A DNA stretch of 64,000 bases from Terrimonas_A sp036262095 (GTDB taxonomy: Bacteria > Bacteroidota > Bacteroidia > Chitinophagales > Chitinophagaceae). The stretch spans positions 7,619 to 71,618 of the forward strand of contig DATAJQ010000010.1 in NCBI GenBank assembly GCA_036262095.1, read 5' to 3'. Of the stretch, positions 50,174 to 58,615 are shown piece by piece. Position 1 is the stretch's first letter; every line of letters starts with the position of its first letter. The translations under genes and the position numbers were made by a program. Under the pieces are notes generated by a model that searched no databases, was not told the origin of the DNA, and saw nothing but the letters and a program-made list of their open reading frames with translations.

Positions 50174-52091
50174 GTATTTCCAGTTTTCCGTATTTGCGCA
50201 ATTCATACTCTTTGGTCATTAAGAAAATAAGTGGTGTCACCAGCAGGATATGTGTTGAAGAAGTAAGTACTCCTCCGATCATCGGCAACACGATTGGTTT
50301 CATCACATCAGTACCTACCCCGCTGGCCCAAAGCACCGGCACTAAACCAAACAGTGATACACAAACCGTCATCAGTTTGGGACGCAGCCGCCTGGCTGCC
50401 CCCATGATCACATATTGCCGCAGATCTTCTTTAGTGATCGTTTCCCCTGAATTGCCTTTTAATTTTACAAGTTGCTGCATTGCATCATTCAGATAGATCA
50501 CCATCACAATACCTGTTTCCACAGCAATGCCAAACAGAGCGATAAATCCTACAGCTACCGCAACAGATAAATTCACTCCCCAGAACCAGATCATATAGGC
50601 TCCGCCGATGAGTGCAAATGGAACCGTAATAAGACTGAAGAATGCTTCGCGGATGGAATGAAAAGCAAAGTAAAGGGAGAAAAAGATAATGACCAGTACA
50701 ACCGGCGCGATCCATAAAAGCGTTTGCTGGCCACGGATAAGGTTTTCATACTGCCCACTCCATTCCACATAATATCCCTGTGGCAAAACGCCTTTTGCTT
50801 CATTCATTTTTTGTATCGCCTCTTTAACCGTACTACCCAGATCCCTGTCTCTTACATTGAACAAAACAGCTCCTCTTAACATTGCATTCTCGGAAGTGAT
50901 CATAGGAGGCCCGTCCTGGAAAGAAATATCTGCTACTGCTGATAAAGGCAGTTCTCCAAAAGCAGGAGACATAAGCGGGATGCGTTTGATCCGTTCCACA
51001 CTGTTCCGGTAATCCTGTGCCAGCCTTACATTGATAGAGAAGCGTTGGCGGCCCTCCACTGTATTACCGATAGATGCCCCGCCTATAGCCGATTCGATCG
51101 TCTGGTTCACATCATCTATACTTAATCCATACCGGCTTAGGTCTTCCCTTCTTGGATCAATGCTCAGGTATTTTCCGCCAGTGATCGGCTCAACATACAG
51201 GTCCTTGATCCCTGGTGTTCCTTCCAGTACCTTTCTGACCTGATCGGAAACAACAGCGAGCGTGTCAAGATTCTGTCCATATACTTTTACACCAACATCA
51301 GTGCGGATACCGGTCGACAGCATGTTGATGCGGTTGATAATAGGCTGTGTCCAGCCATTCACGACACCGGGTATCTGTAATTTTGCATCCAGCTCATCAA
51401 TTATCTCCTTTTTGGTAATACCCTTTCGCCATTCGGACCTTGGCTTCAACATGATGATCGTTTCAATCATGCTGATCGGTGAATTATCCGTTGCAGTGCT
51501 GGCCCGGCCAGCTTTTCCCAATACTTTGTCAACCTCCGGCACCGATTTAATGATCTTATCCTGTACCTGCAATATCCGCTTGGCTTCTCCATTGGAAACA
51601 TCCGGGAGAGTAACGGGCATAAACAAAATGCTTTGTTCATCAAGCGGCGGCATAAACTCCGTTCCGAGGCTTTTCAATAAAGGAATGGTAGCCACCAAAG
51701 CCAGGATATTTATCGCTAATACAGTCTTTCGCCACTTTAATACCACTTTGATCACCGGTGTATATATTTTCTCCAGTACCCTGTTCACCGGATTCGCATT
51801 GTCGGGCCTGAATTTTCCTTTCATAAAAAAGGAAATAAGCACGGGTGCCAGTGTGATCACCAACAGTGCATCCACGATCATGATAAATGTTTTCGTATAA
51901 GCCAATGGATGGAACAGCTTTCCTTCCTGGCCGGTGAGCATAAACACCGGCAGAAAAGAAGTGATAATGATCACAGTGGCAAAAAACACTCCCCGGGAAA
52001 CCTGCTTGCTCGAACCCTCAATCACTGTCAACCGCTCTTCCTCGGAGATCCAGGGTGCTGGTTTTTGAAATATCTTTTTAATCCGCTTCAT
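50157..52091 (-). CDS. CusA/CzcA-family RND pump, C-terminal part (split gene)
   Basis: Starting at ATG 52091, 644 residues (an open frame extends 24 codons further upstream). It contains the second half of an RND heavy-metal pump: EERLTVIEGSSKQVSRGVFFATVIIITSFLPVF, the second pore and docking regions, and the closing helices (WFWGVNLSVAVAVGFIALFGIAVETG, RPKLMTV, GTDVMKPI). It follows the first half in another frame: that half stops with TAG at 52093-52095 and this ATG comes after one base. Together the two make about 1074 residues, the usual size of one CusA. Confidence 0.88.
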   Translation of the reverse strand: MKRIKKIFQKPAPWISEEERLTVIEGSSKQVSRGVFFATVIIITSFLPVFMLTGQEGKLFHPLAYTKTFIMIVDALLVITLAPVLISFFMKGKFRPDNANPVNRVLEKIYTPVIKVVLKWRKTVLAINILALVATIPLLKSLGTEFMPPLDEQSILFMPVTLPDVSNGEAKRILQVQDKIIKSVPEVDKVLGKAGRASTATDNSPISMIETIIMLKPRSEWRKGITKKEIIDELDAKLQIPGVVNGWTQPIINRINMLSTGIRTDVGVKVYGQNLDTLAVVSDQVRKVLEGTPGIKDLYVEPITGGKYLSIDPRREDLSRYGLSIDDVNQTIESAIGGASIGNTVEGRQRFSINVRLAQDYRNSVERIKRIPLMSPAFGELPLSAVADISFQDGPPMITSENAMLRGAVLFNVRDRDLGSTVKEAIQKMNEAKGVLPQGYYVEWSGQYENLIRGQQTLLWIAPVVLVIIFFSLYFAFHSIREAFFSLITVPFALIGGAYMIWFWGVNLSVAVAVGFIALFGIAVETGIVMVIYLNDAMQQLVKLKGNSGETITKEDLRQYVIMGAARRLRPKLMTVCVSLFGLVPVLWASGVGTDVMKPIVLPMIGGVLTSSTHILLVTPLIFLMTKEYELRKYGKLEIHETAH

Positions 52092-52092
52092 A

Positions 52093-53385
52093 CTACACTT
52101 CTTGTTTGTTTTGTTTTTGCCATATTTCATACCGTTCAGACAGATGCTTATAGGCGTTCTCACTCATGATGATACCATTGTCAACGATAACTCCTATTGC
52201 CAGTGCAATACCTGTAAGCGACATAATATTGGATGATATACCGAATGCATTCAGCAGAATAAAGCTGGCGGCAAGGGTAATGGGGATCTGAATAATAATG
52301 CTTAAAGCGCTTCGCCAGTGAAAAAGGAAGATGATCACAACAACCGACACAACGATCATTTCTTCAATAAGCGTGGCCTTAATGGAACTGACTGACTCTT
52401 TTATCAATTCACCACGGTCATACACGATATCGAATTTTACTTTTTCAGGAAGCCCTTTGGTAACTTCTTTCATTTTATCCTTCACCTTATCAATAACCGT
52501 CGCGGCATTTTCCCCATAACGCATTACTACAATTCCACCTACGCGTTCTCCCTCTCCGTCCTGGTCAAAAATCCCCAAACGGGCTTCACCGGTCATTTGC
52601 ACGGTGGCAACATCAGCAACCCGGATGGGGATACTGTTCTGGTTTTTGACAGGAATATTTTCAATCTCTTCTATTGATTTCAGGTAACCGGAAGTTTTAA
52701 TGATATAGCCTATATCGCTTAACTCAAATTTTCTTCCACCAGATTCGTTATTGTTGCTGCGAACAGCATTGATGACATCTGAAACAGAGAGCCGGTAATA
52801 CAATAGCTTATTGGGGTTGACTGTTATCTGGTATTGCTTCTGAAAACCACCGAACGAAGCGATCTCACTCACTCCTTCCACATTTTGCAGAGCAAATTTT
52901 ATATACCAGTCCTGCAATGCCCTTTGCTCGCCTAGATCCATTGCAGGCGCATCAAGCGTGTACCACAGGATATGCCCCACACCGGTTCCATCAGGCCCCA
53001 ACTGTGGAGCAACGCCTGTTGGCAGAGAACCGGACACGGTGCTCAATCTTTCCAGTACCCGCTCCCTTGCCCAATAAATATCCACTGCATCATCGAAAAT
53101 GACATAAATGAAACTCATTCCGAACATGGATGTGCCACGTACATATTTTATCCGGGGTAATCCCTGCAGGTTGGTCACTAATGGATAGGTGATCTGATCT
53201 TCGATCAATTGAGGCCCTCTTCCCATCCACTCGGTAAATACGATCACCTGGTTTTCCGACAGGTCAGGGATTGCATCGATCGGGTTTTTCTTTACTGAAA
53301 AAATCCCCCATACAAACAAACCAGCAGACAACACCAGTACGATGAACCGGTTGCGGAGCGACCATTCTATAATTCTATGGACCAT
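52093..53385 (-). CDS. cusA: CusA/CzcA-family RND pump, N-terminal part (split gene)
   Basis: 430 residues. Typical RND start (VHRIIEWSLRNRFIVLVLSAGLFVWG, NPIDAIPDLSENQVIVFTEW), first pore domain, and helices up to GIALAIGVIVDNGIIMSENAYKHL, which holds the conserved TM4 Asp used in proton coupling. The frame ends with TAG in the cytoplasmic loop between the fourth and fifth helices. The remainder of the pump is encoded from 52091 in a different frame. The junction (52095-52115) has A-rich runs, so an indel or slippage is likely. Function as a heavy-metal exporter needs the two halves to be joined or to assemble. Confidence 0.9.
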   Translation of the reverse strand: MVHRIIEWSLRNRFIVLVLSAGLFVWGIFSVKKNPIDAIPDLSENQVIVFTEWMGRGPQLIEDQITYPLVTNLQGLPRIKYVRGTSMFGMSFIYVIFDDAVDIYWARERVLERLSTVSGSLPTGVAPQLGPDGTGVGHILWYTLDAPAMDLGEQRALQDWYIKFALQNVEGVSEIASFGGFQKQYQITVNPNKLLYYRLSVSDVINAVRSNNNESGGRKFELSDIGYIIKTSGYLKSIEEIENIPVKNQNSIPIRVADVATVQMTGEARLGIFDQDGEGERVGGIVVMRYGENAATVIDKVKDKMKEVTKGLPEKVKFDIVYDRGELIKESVSSIKATLIEEMIVVSVVVIIFLFHWRSALSIIIQIPITLAASFILLNAFGISSNIMSLTGIALAIGVIVDNGIIMSENAYKHLSERYEIWQKQNKQEV

Positions 53386-53406
53386 AAACTGATTTTAAAA
53401 AACTGT

Positions 53407-53880
53407 TTATTCTATTTCTGCTTCCATTAAATGACGCGTATCATTTACCCATTTCAACACAGTGGCTTTTTCTGCATCCGTGAGTTTCGCTCCTGCATGC
53501 AAAAGGCGATAGGATTTCAAGGGCATGGTCCCTTCTTCAAGCGTTTCTCGGATCGAACGGAGTTTGTTGAATTGCCTTTTCTTTGAATAAGCCCCATACT
53601 CGCTGAAATTCAGCTCCTTTTTACCATCTTTTACATGCCCGTCAATCCATAATCTGAAAGGTTGCACACGGGCATACCAGGGATAACTGGTGCTATTGCT
53701 GTGGCAATCATAACAGGCTTTTTTCAATACCGATTGAACCGTTGAAGGAACAGGGTACTGAATTGTTATATCCATTTCAGAAACCTTTTCCGATTTATTC
53801 ACGCTTGCAGGAATAAATTGCAGCAACACCAGGGTGATCAATAAACCCAATGCTATTTTCTTAATGATACGCATGTTCAT
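53407..53880 (-). CDS. Haem-binding domain protein
   Basis: 157 residues. An N-terminal hydrophobic anchor (IALGLLITLVLLQFIPAS) precedes a periplasmic domain with one c-type haem motif, CYDCH, and the phrase SNSTSYPWYARVQPFRLWIDGHVKDGKKELNFSEY, which marks the haem-binding domain family common in Bacteroidota. It stands at the head of the cusA gene (21-base gap) and after the DUF3347 gene. A redox or copper-related role by association is inference. Confidence 0.85.
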   Translation of the reverse strand: MNMRIIKKIALGLLITLVLLQFIPASVNKSEKVSEMDITIQYPVPSTVQSVLKKACYDCHSNSTSYPWYARVQPFRLWIDGHVKDGKKELNFSEYGAYSKKRQFNKLRSIRETLEEGTMPLKSYRLLHAGAKLTDAEKATVLKWVNDTRHLMEAEIE

Positions 53881-53889
53881 CCGGGAAGT

Positions 53890-54504
53890 TTATTGGATCT
53901 TTTCTTCTACTGTTCCGCATTTAAGCATTTTACCACCCATGTAAGGATTTTTGATCTCCACTGTTTCACTCAGCCAGAGAGCTCCCTTGTCATTGTTATA
54001 CATCGGGCAATAGTCGTGGTAAAGCGTTTTTCCTGCTCCAAATGCTTTGGTCAATGCATACACATCTTCACTCATCATTGCAAAATGCTCCCGTTGGTGA
54101 TCAATTTTGCTTTTTCCGATATGTTCAGCGTGTTCTTTCACATCCTCTTCATTTTCTTCATATAGTTTTTTCTGCTCTGCAGTGAATAAGGATTTGTCGA
54201 GCTTATTTAGTGCAGCAAACATGGCAGTACCGCCGCTTGCAGCTTCCTGCTCATTGTCGTTGGCCAATGCATTTTTGATATGGAGATAATGATCAACGAC
54301 CACCTTTATGGAAGAAGCCAGTTTAGGATCAAGATTTGTGTAAGTAACCGATACGGTCTTGATATCTTTATCAACTGCAGAAGCACTTGTTGCTGCAGTA
54401 TCTTTATTCACACCTGCCATATCATGGCTTTCAGCCTGTTTGTCATTATTACAGGCAATAAATACGAGGGCAGCAGCAATCACTGCAAAGAATACTTTTT
54501 TCAT
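53890..54504 (-). CDS. DUF3347 lipoprotein (copper-associated)
   Basis: 204 residues. Lipoprotein signal (LVFIAC, Cys18). The body has the DUF3347 pattern YTNLDPKLASSIKVVVDHYLHIKNALANDNEQEAASGG, a helical middle with His/Met (EHAEHIGKSKIDHQREHFAMMSED), and the C-terminal metal-type motif YHDYCPMYNNDKGALWLSETVEIKNPYMG with a final Cys (MLKCG). This family is regularly found with Cus/Cop efflux genes, so it is probably a periplasmic copper handler. It is separated from the haem-binding gene by nine bases. Confidence 0.87.
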   Translation of the reverse strand: MKKVFFAVIAAALVFIACNNDKQAESHDMAGVNKDTAATSASAVDKDIKTVSVTYTNLDPKLASSIKVVVDHYLHIKNALANDNEQEAASGGTAMFAALNKLDKSLFTAEQKKLYEENEEDVKEHAEHIGKSKIDHQREHFAMMSEDVYALTKAFGAGKTLYHDYCPMYNNDKGALWLSETVEIKNPYMGGKMLKCGTVEEKIQ

Positions 54505-54616
54505 AAAAAATTTTAATTGGTTATTAATGTCGAAACTCAGTAGATCAATAAACAGAACGGCATGAAATGCCTATAGCCCGGCAATCATTTGCCCGGCTCA
54601 TGCAAAGAAGCAGGAT

Positions 54617-55012
54617 TTAAATACGGAAAACGCAGTTGCGGATATAAACAGCTATATCACCGGCTCTGGGAGGAGCATGACTTAAAGGATGTTGTTCGGC
54701 AACAGTTGGAAGGCTGATCTGCGGTAATTCAAATTCATGGGCAGGAAGAGCGATAGAGACCAATTCAGCCAGTTGAAAGACTATAGCCCCTTTGTGATCA
54801 TTTTCAAGTTTAACCTGCTTATGTTCGTCCTTGCAGCAGCCATTGTTTTTTTCGTGGCTTCTCTCCATGCCGCATTTGTCGCAGGTTTTATCATTGCTGT
54901 GCTCAAGCCCCCAGTCCACCAGTTTATCCATGCAATAATGGAAATGAACTGTGGCACCTACCGAAGCAGAGAGGTAAAGAAGGGCAAGTATGGTGACAAC
55001 AAATTTTTTCAT
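54617..55012 (-). CDS. HYC_CC_PP-family small exported protein
   Basis: 131 residues from ATG 55012; a TTG at 55021 lies in the promoter box and is not used. Signal peptide (ending SASVGA). The name-giving motifs are present: HFHYC, a Cys pair with CDKCG, an adjacent GCC, and a Pro-Pro near the end (HAPPRAG), finishing YIRNCVF. Several His and Cys residues suggest metal binding. Such genes often precede copper-resistance genes in this phylum. It is the first gene of the minus-strand metal run, with a 112-base gap to the next. Confidence 0.85.
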   Translation of the reverse strand: MKKFVVTILALLYLSASVGATVHFHYCMDKLVDWGLEHSNDKTCDKCGMERSHEKNNGCCKDEHKQVKLENDHKGAIVFQLAELVSIALPAHEFELPQISLPTVAEQHPLSHAPPRAGDIAVYIRNCVFRI

Positions 55013-55018
55013 CCGGAG

Positions 55019-55026
55019 CAAATATA
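55019..55026 (-). promoter_or_regulatory. Predicted promoter of the HYC_CC_PP gene, -7 box
   Basis: Reads TATATTTG on the minus strand, six bases before the ATG at 55012. With the usual spacing to the transcription start the mRNA would begin at or next to the ATG. No clear -33 TTG is visible. Confidence 0.4.
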
Positions 55027-55236
55027 TGGGGAAATCAGGGGGGCATGTTTACATAATTTTAAGATTGAGTTATGTCCTGTTGTTTACCCTTCTCTGCTTT
55101 CCGGCAGGCAGCGCTTAATTCAATGTGTTACAACACTACATGCTCAATCCAGCTATCACACAAGTACCGTTTTTAACAGTTGATTAAAATCAGGAAGGCT
55201 TCTGTTCAAGGTCATTCCCTGGTTTATAGGCACGTA

Positions 55237-55244
55237 TATTTTTG
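55237..55244 (+). promoter_or_regulatory. Predicted promoter of the hemerythrin gene, -7 box
   Basis: TATTTTTG, four bases before the ATG at 55249. As on the other side of this intergenic region, it would give a leaderless or nearly leaderless mRNA. Confidence 0.4.
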
Positions 55245-55248
55245 TAGT

Positions 55249-55728
55249 ATGGTTAAAGAACCGACTCCAATAAAAAGAAGCGCCCAACTGTCTGCCCTTA
55301 GCCGGGAGCATCACGACAGTTTATTGTTTTGCTGGAAAATAAAGCAGGGGCTTGGGAATGGCACAGATGCTGTTACCCTCCGGGATTATATACTTTGGTA
55401 CTGGCGGCATTATATGCGGACCCATTTTATCCAGGAAGAAAAGATATTGTTGCCCTACATAGCCGACCCGTCCCTTGCCTCCCAACTTCAACAGGAGCAT
55501 GCAGATATAAAAGACCTTATCCTGGCATTGGACAGTGATCCCGATAATAACCTGTTCTCCATACTGGCATTATTTGTCACTAATCATATCCGGTTCGAAG
55601 AACGCTGGCTGTTCGGGTACCTGGAAAATGTTTTATCAGATGATCAACTCAATACAATAGCTGATAAACTTTCGGCAACCTCTCATTCAGATAAAGAATG
55701 GGCTCATCCTTTCTGGAGCAGGAAATAA
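55249..55728 (+). CDS. Hemerythrin-domain protein
   Basis: 159 residues from ATG 55249; a longer frame begins upstream of the promoter box and is rejected. Four-helix hemerythrin pattern with metal-ligand candidates: SREHHDSLLF, YWRHYMRTHFIQEEKILLPYI, LQQEHADIKDLI and FVTNHIRFEERWLFGYL. Such proteins bind a di-iron centre that reacts with O2 or NO. It stands between the copper run and the nos cluster, so a role as an NO/O2 sensor or scavenger next to N2O reduction is plausible but unproven. Confidence 0.85.
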   Translation: MVKEPTPIKRSAQLSALSREHHDSLLFCWKIKQGLGNGTDAVTLRDYILWYWRHYMRTHFIQEEKILLPYIADPSLASQLQQEHADIKDLILALDSDPDNNLFSILALFVTNHIRFEERWLFGYLENVLSDDQLNTIADKLSATSHSDKEWAHPFWSRK

Positions 55729-55760
55729 GTTTGCCTGGTTAAATGATACTCCCAATTTAA

Positions 55761-55786
55761 AAAGCCCTCTCTTCTGAAAGGGCTTT
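55761..55786. terminator. Bidirectional terminator
   Basis: AAAGCCCT (55761-55768) pairs with AGGGCTTT (55779-55786), flanked by A on the left and T on the right. It lies between the convergent hemerythrin and nosY genes. Confidence 0.8.
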
Positions 55787-55846
55787 GTCATGTTTACCAT
55801 TAACCGGGTTTCCCATTGGATATTTTATAATAATCCCTGAAAGTGT

Positions 55847-56614
55847 CTATAGATCTTTCTTTTTAAATGCCCGTACTGCCAGCCATAACGGCACAGCCAT
55901 CCAAACAAACATGATCCCCATAGTATACAGCATACCGGACAAGCTGCCAAAGAAGTCTTTGTACAAAGCACCTGTGTAACCCATCAATGCACTGACGTCC
56001 ATCTTAAGCATAATGAAAATGCGTCCCAGATCGATGGGGTTCAGGGAAGAAAGCAACAAAGTCAGTTTTTCGAGAGGGTAATCGCTGAAAGCAAAGAGTA
56101 TCAGCAGGATCAACCCATCAAAGATCAGGGCAAAATAAAACCAGAGCAATAATGCAGCACCAATGCCACGGGCTTTATCTCTTGACTTTACAGAAGCAAA
56201 AAAAGCAATAGATGTGAATATCATGGTCAATGCGCTCCCGGTAAACAACATAGCCATACCTGTTCCATCGAATGAATAGATCAATACAGGAATGCCCACA
56301 CCGATAAGAAAAGAGGCCAGCAGGGATAAGCTTACCCCGCAGTATTCACTTAGCAATATTTTTGTCCTGCTCATCGGCTGGGATAACATCAGCTCAATAA
56401 ATTCGTAGGAATTGTAATAATGAATGGTGGCAAAGATGAGGCTGATCAAGGGCACTACGATCAGTACAATGCTCAGCAGGCTTAACATTGCTTTACTGCT
56501 GTTCTCTTCCATATTGAACAGGCTTAGCGAGATAAGAAACAGGAACAAGGTGTACCCGATTATTACCTTGCTTCGGAAGATATCATACAGAACGTATCGT
56601 GCCAGCTTTATCAT
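55847..56614 (-). CDS. nosY: NosY, ABC transporter permease for N2O reductase maturation
   Basis: 255 residues with six membrane helices (first at about 15-33, last at about 225-247). Belongs to the ABC-2 permease type. In nos clusters NosF and NosY form an ABC transporter that, with the periplasmic NosD, is needed to build the copper-sulfide centre of NosZ. It is encoded directly after nosF (19-base gap). The N-terminal phrase IKLARYVLYDIFRSKVIIGY is typical of these permeases. Confidence 0.9.
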   Translation of the reverse strand: MIKLARYVLYDIFRSKVIIGYTLFLFLISLSLFNMEENSSKAMLSLLSIVLIVVPLISLIFATIHYYNSYEFIELMLSQPMSRTKILLSEYCGVSLSLLASFLIGVGIPVLIYSFDGTGMAMLFTGSALTMIFTSIAFFASVKSRDKARGIGAALLLWFYFALIFDGLILLILFAFSDYPLEKLTLLLSSLNPIDLGRIFIMLKMDVSALMGYTGALYKDFFGSLSGMLYTMGIMFVWMAVPLWLAVRAFKKKDL

Positions 56615-56633
56615 AAAATTATTTGATCGGTCA

Positions 56634-57386
56634 TTATTTTTTTACCATTACCTTATCATCCCCGCTTAACAGGTTAAGCTTCTCACTCTTCATGATCCTT
56701 GCAATAGCTTTTCCCAGCCTGGTTTCGCCTGTTTCGTCCTGCAGGGTTTGCATATCTTTTAAAAACCGGAGCTTTCCTTCCTGCAGGTACATAATATGAG
56801 TGGTAAGTTCGTCCAGATCACTTAAAACATGGGAGGTGATCAGTATGAGCTTGTTCTTATTCTTTTCTTCTATGACCTTTTCTTTTAAGATCTCAGAGGA
56901 CAAAGGATCCAATCCGGCTGTTGGTTCATCAAGGATCAATACATCCGGGTTGAAAAGAAAAGCCAGGCAGGCGCTTACTTTTTGTCTTGTACCACCGGAA
57001 AGTGTCCGCATGGGCTTATCATAAAGGGCAGGCAGGTTAAATTTCTCCACCAGGTCATGATCCAGTTCCCGGTCTTCCTTACTTCGGATATGCTTCAGCA
57101 TTTTAAACAACTGGCCGATCTTCAGGTTATCGGGATAGCGGCCGATCTGCGGCATGTAGCCAATATTCTTCCTGTATTCAAAATCGCTGTTAACCGCAGT
57201 ATCATTAACATATATCTCACCACTGTCTGCTTTCACCATTCCGAGTATGGTTTTGATCAGCGTGGTCTTTCCTGAACCGTTTGGACCGATCAGTGATATA
57301 ACCTGGCCTTTTGTAAAAGAAGCGGATACATTGTCCAGTACCTGCAGTCTTTTAAATCTTTTGCTTATATGGTCGATCCTGATCAT
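56634..57386 (-). CDS. nosF: NosF, ABC transporter ATP-binding protein
   Basis: 250 residues. Complete nucleotide-binding domain: Walker A SLIGPNGSGKTTLIK, Q-loop in YMPQIGRYPDN, signature TLSGGTRQKVSACLAF, Walker B VLILDEPTAGLDPL and the switch His in LITSHVLSDL. It partners NosY in the NosDFY maturation system. It overlaps the end of nosD by four bases, which shows tight coupling in the operon. Confidence 0.94.
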   Translation of the reverse strand: MIRIDHISKRFKRLQVLDNVSASFTKGQVISLIGPNGSGKTTLIKTILGMVKADSGEIYVNDTAVNSDFEYRKNIGYMPQIGRYPDNLKIGQLFKMLKHIRSKEDRELDHDLVEKFNLPALYDKPMRTLSGGTRQKVSACLAFLFNPDVLILDEPTAGLDPLSSEILKEKVIEEKNKNKLILITSHVLSDLDELTTHIMYLQEGKLRFLKDMQTLQDETGETRLGKAIARIMKSEKLNLLSGDDKVMVKK

Positions 57387-58615
57387 AATTTATTCGGTTT
57401 GATCATAGGTGAATTATCTACAAGGTTTTCCGGGGTCAGGCTGGGTATGGCTTTCTCCGCCTTATCCAACAGAGATACCATAAAACTCCGCAAGAGCATC
57501 AGGGAGTTGGGATTCTGTTCCACAATCATTGAGTACATGCTCACAGGGTGATAGGGAACATCTCCCATTCCGTCCTTGTTCATATCATAGCCATCATATT
57601 TATCCCAGTAGTTATTGTAAAATTTGTTAAGGGTCCTGGAACCATTGGTAGCTATATCAAATGTGTTACCATAAAAATTGTTGTGGTGAAAAGTATTATC
57701 ATCGCAGCTTGCCTGCACTTTTACAGCCCATCCATTATTTTTAAAAATATTTTTCCCTATTTCGATCCGGCTGCTGCCTTCCATGTGTATTGCCACCGTG
57801 TTCTGAAGAAATTTGTTGCGTTCTATATGACTGTCGGTAATATCTTTCAGCAAGATTCCATACGCGCTGGCGCCGGCATTCTTATCAAACTCATTGTTTT
57901 CCATTCTTACATTCTTACTGTACATAACCGCCACTCCTGCTCCGTTATTGCGAAAGATGTTGTTCTGATAGGTGTCACTGTGGGAGAACATAAAATGCAA
58001 ACCATACCTGACGTTCATCTCACTTATATTGCCCCGGATAAAGGACCCTGTAACAAATTCAAAATAGATCCCGTCCCGGTGCCCCCGGATGAAGTTGTTC
58101 TCAACCGTCATTCCATCACATTTCCACAGGTGTATGCCATTTCCGGATGAGTGTTCCGATTTGTTGGTCCCCGCTATTATATTATTCCTGACAATGGAGT
58201 GGGTGGAATTGGCAAAATGAATAGCAAAGGAAGCATTGCTGATCGCATTGTTTTCAATCAGGATATTGGTAGCATCAATTATTTTGATAGCTGCATAGTC
58301 ATTCATGGACGAATAGCCGGCATTGGCAAAATGAATACCACGGATAACTATATTTTTCCCGGTCAGCTTGAGTATCTCATTTTTGAACTCTGCATCCAGC
58401 ACCGGCCAGCCTTCACCTTGAAGACAGAGTGGCTTGTCAATAATGATATTGCATTCCCTGTAAACTCCTTTACGCAGCAAAACAGTATCTCCTTCCTTTG
58501 CAAGTTGTATTCCCTGGCTCAACGAACTGATCATCGTATTTCTTTCAACAACAATCATTTTGCCAAAGGCATTGCCTCCTATCAGCAAGAATAATATGGT
58601 CAATATTCTGTTCAC
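57383..58615 (-). CDS. nosD: NosD, periplasmic copper-site maturation protein
   Basis: 410 residues with a signal peptide (ending GGNAFG). The body is a right-handed beta helix with repeated short units around Asn-rich turns (NNAISNASFAIHFANSTHS, NNIFRNNGAGVAVMYSKN, NNFYGNTF). NosD works with NosFY in supplying sulfur for the CuZ centre of NosZ in the periplasm. The start is GTG, overlapping the nosL stop as GTGA, so nosL and nosD are translationally coupled. Confidence 0.94.
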   Translation of the reverse strand: MNRILTILFLLIGGNAFGKMIVVERNTMISSLSQGIQLAKEGDTVLLRKGVYRECNIIIDKPLCLQGEGWPVLDAEFKNEILKLTGKNIVIRGIHFANAGYSSMNDYAAIKIIDATNILIENNAISNASFAIHFANSTHSIVRNNIIAGTNKSEHSSGNGIHLWKCDGMTVENNFIRGHRDGIYFEFVTGSFIRGNISEMNVRYGLHFMFSHSDTYQNNIFRNNGAGVAVMYSKNVRMENNEFDKNAGASAYGILLKDITDSHIERNKFLQNTVAIHMEGSSRIEIGKNIFKNNGWAVKVQASCDDNTFHHNNFYGNTFDIATNGSRTLNKFYNNYWDKYDGYDMNKDGMGDVPYHPVSMYSMIVEQNPNSLMLLRSFMVSLLDKAEKAIPSLTPENLVDNSPMIKPNKL

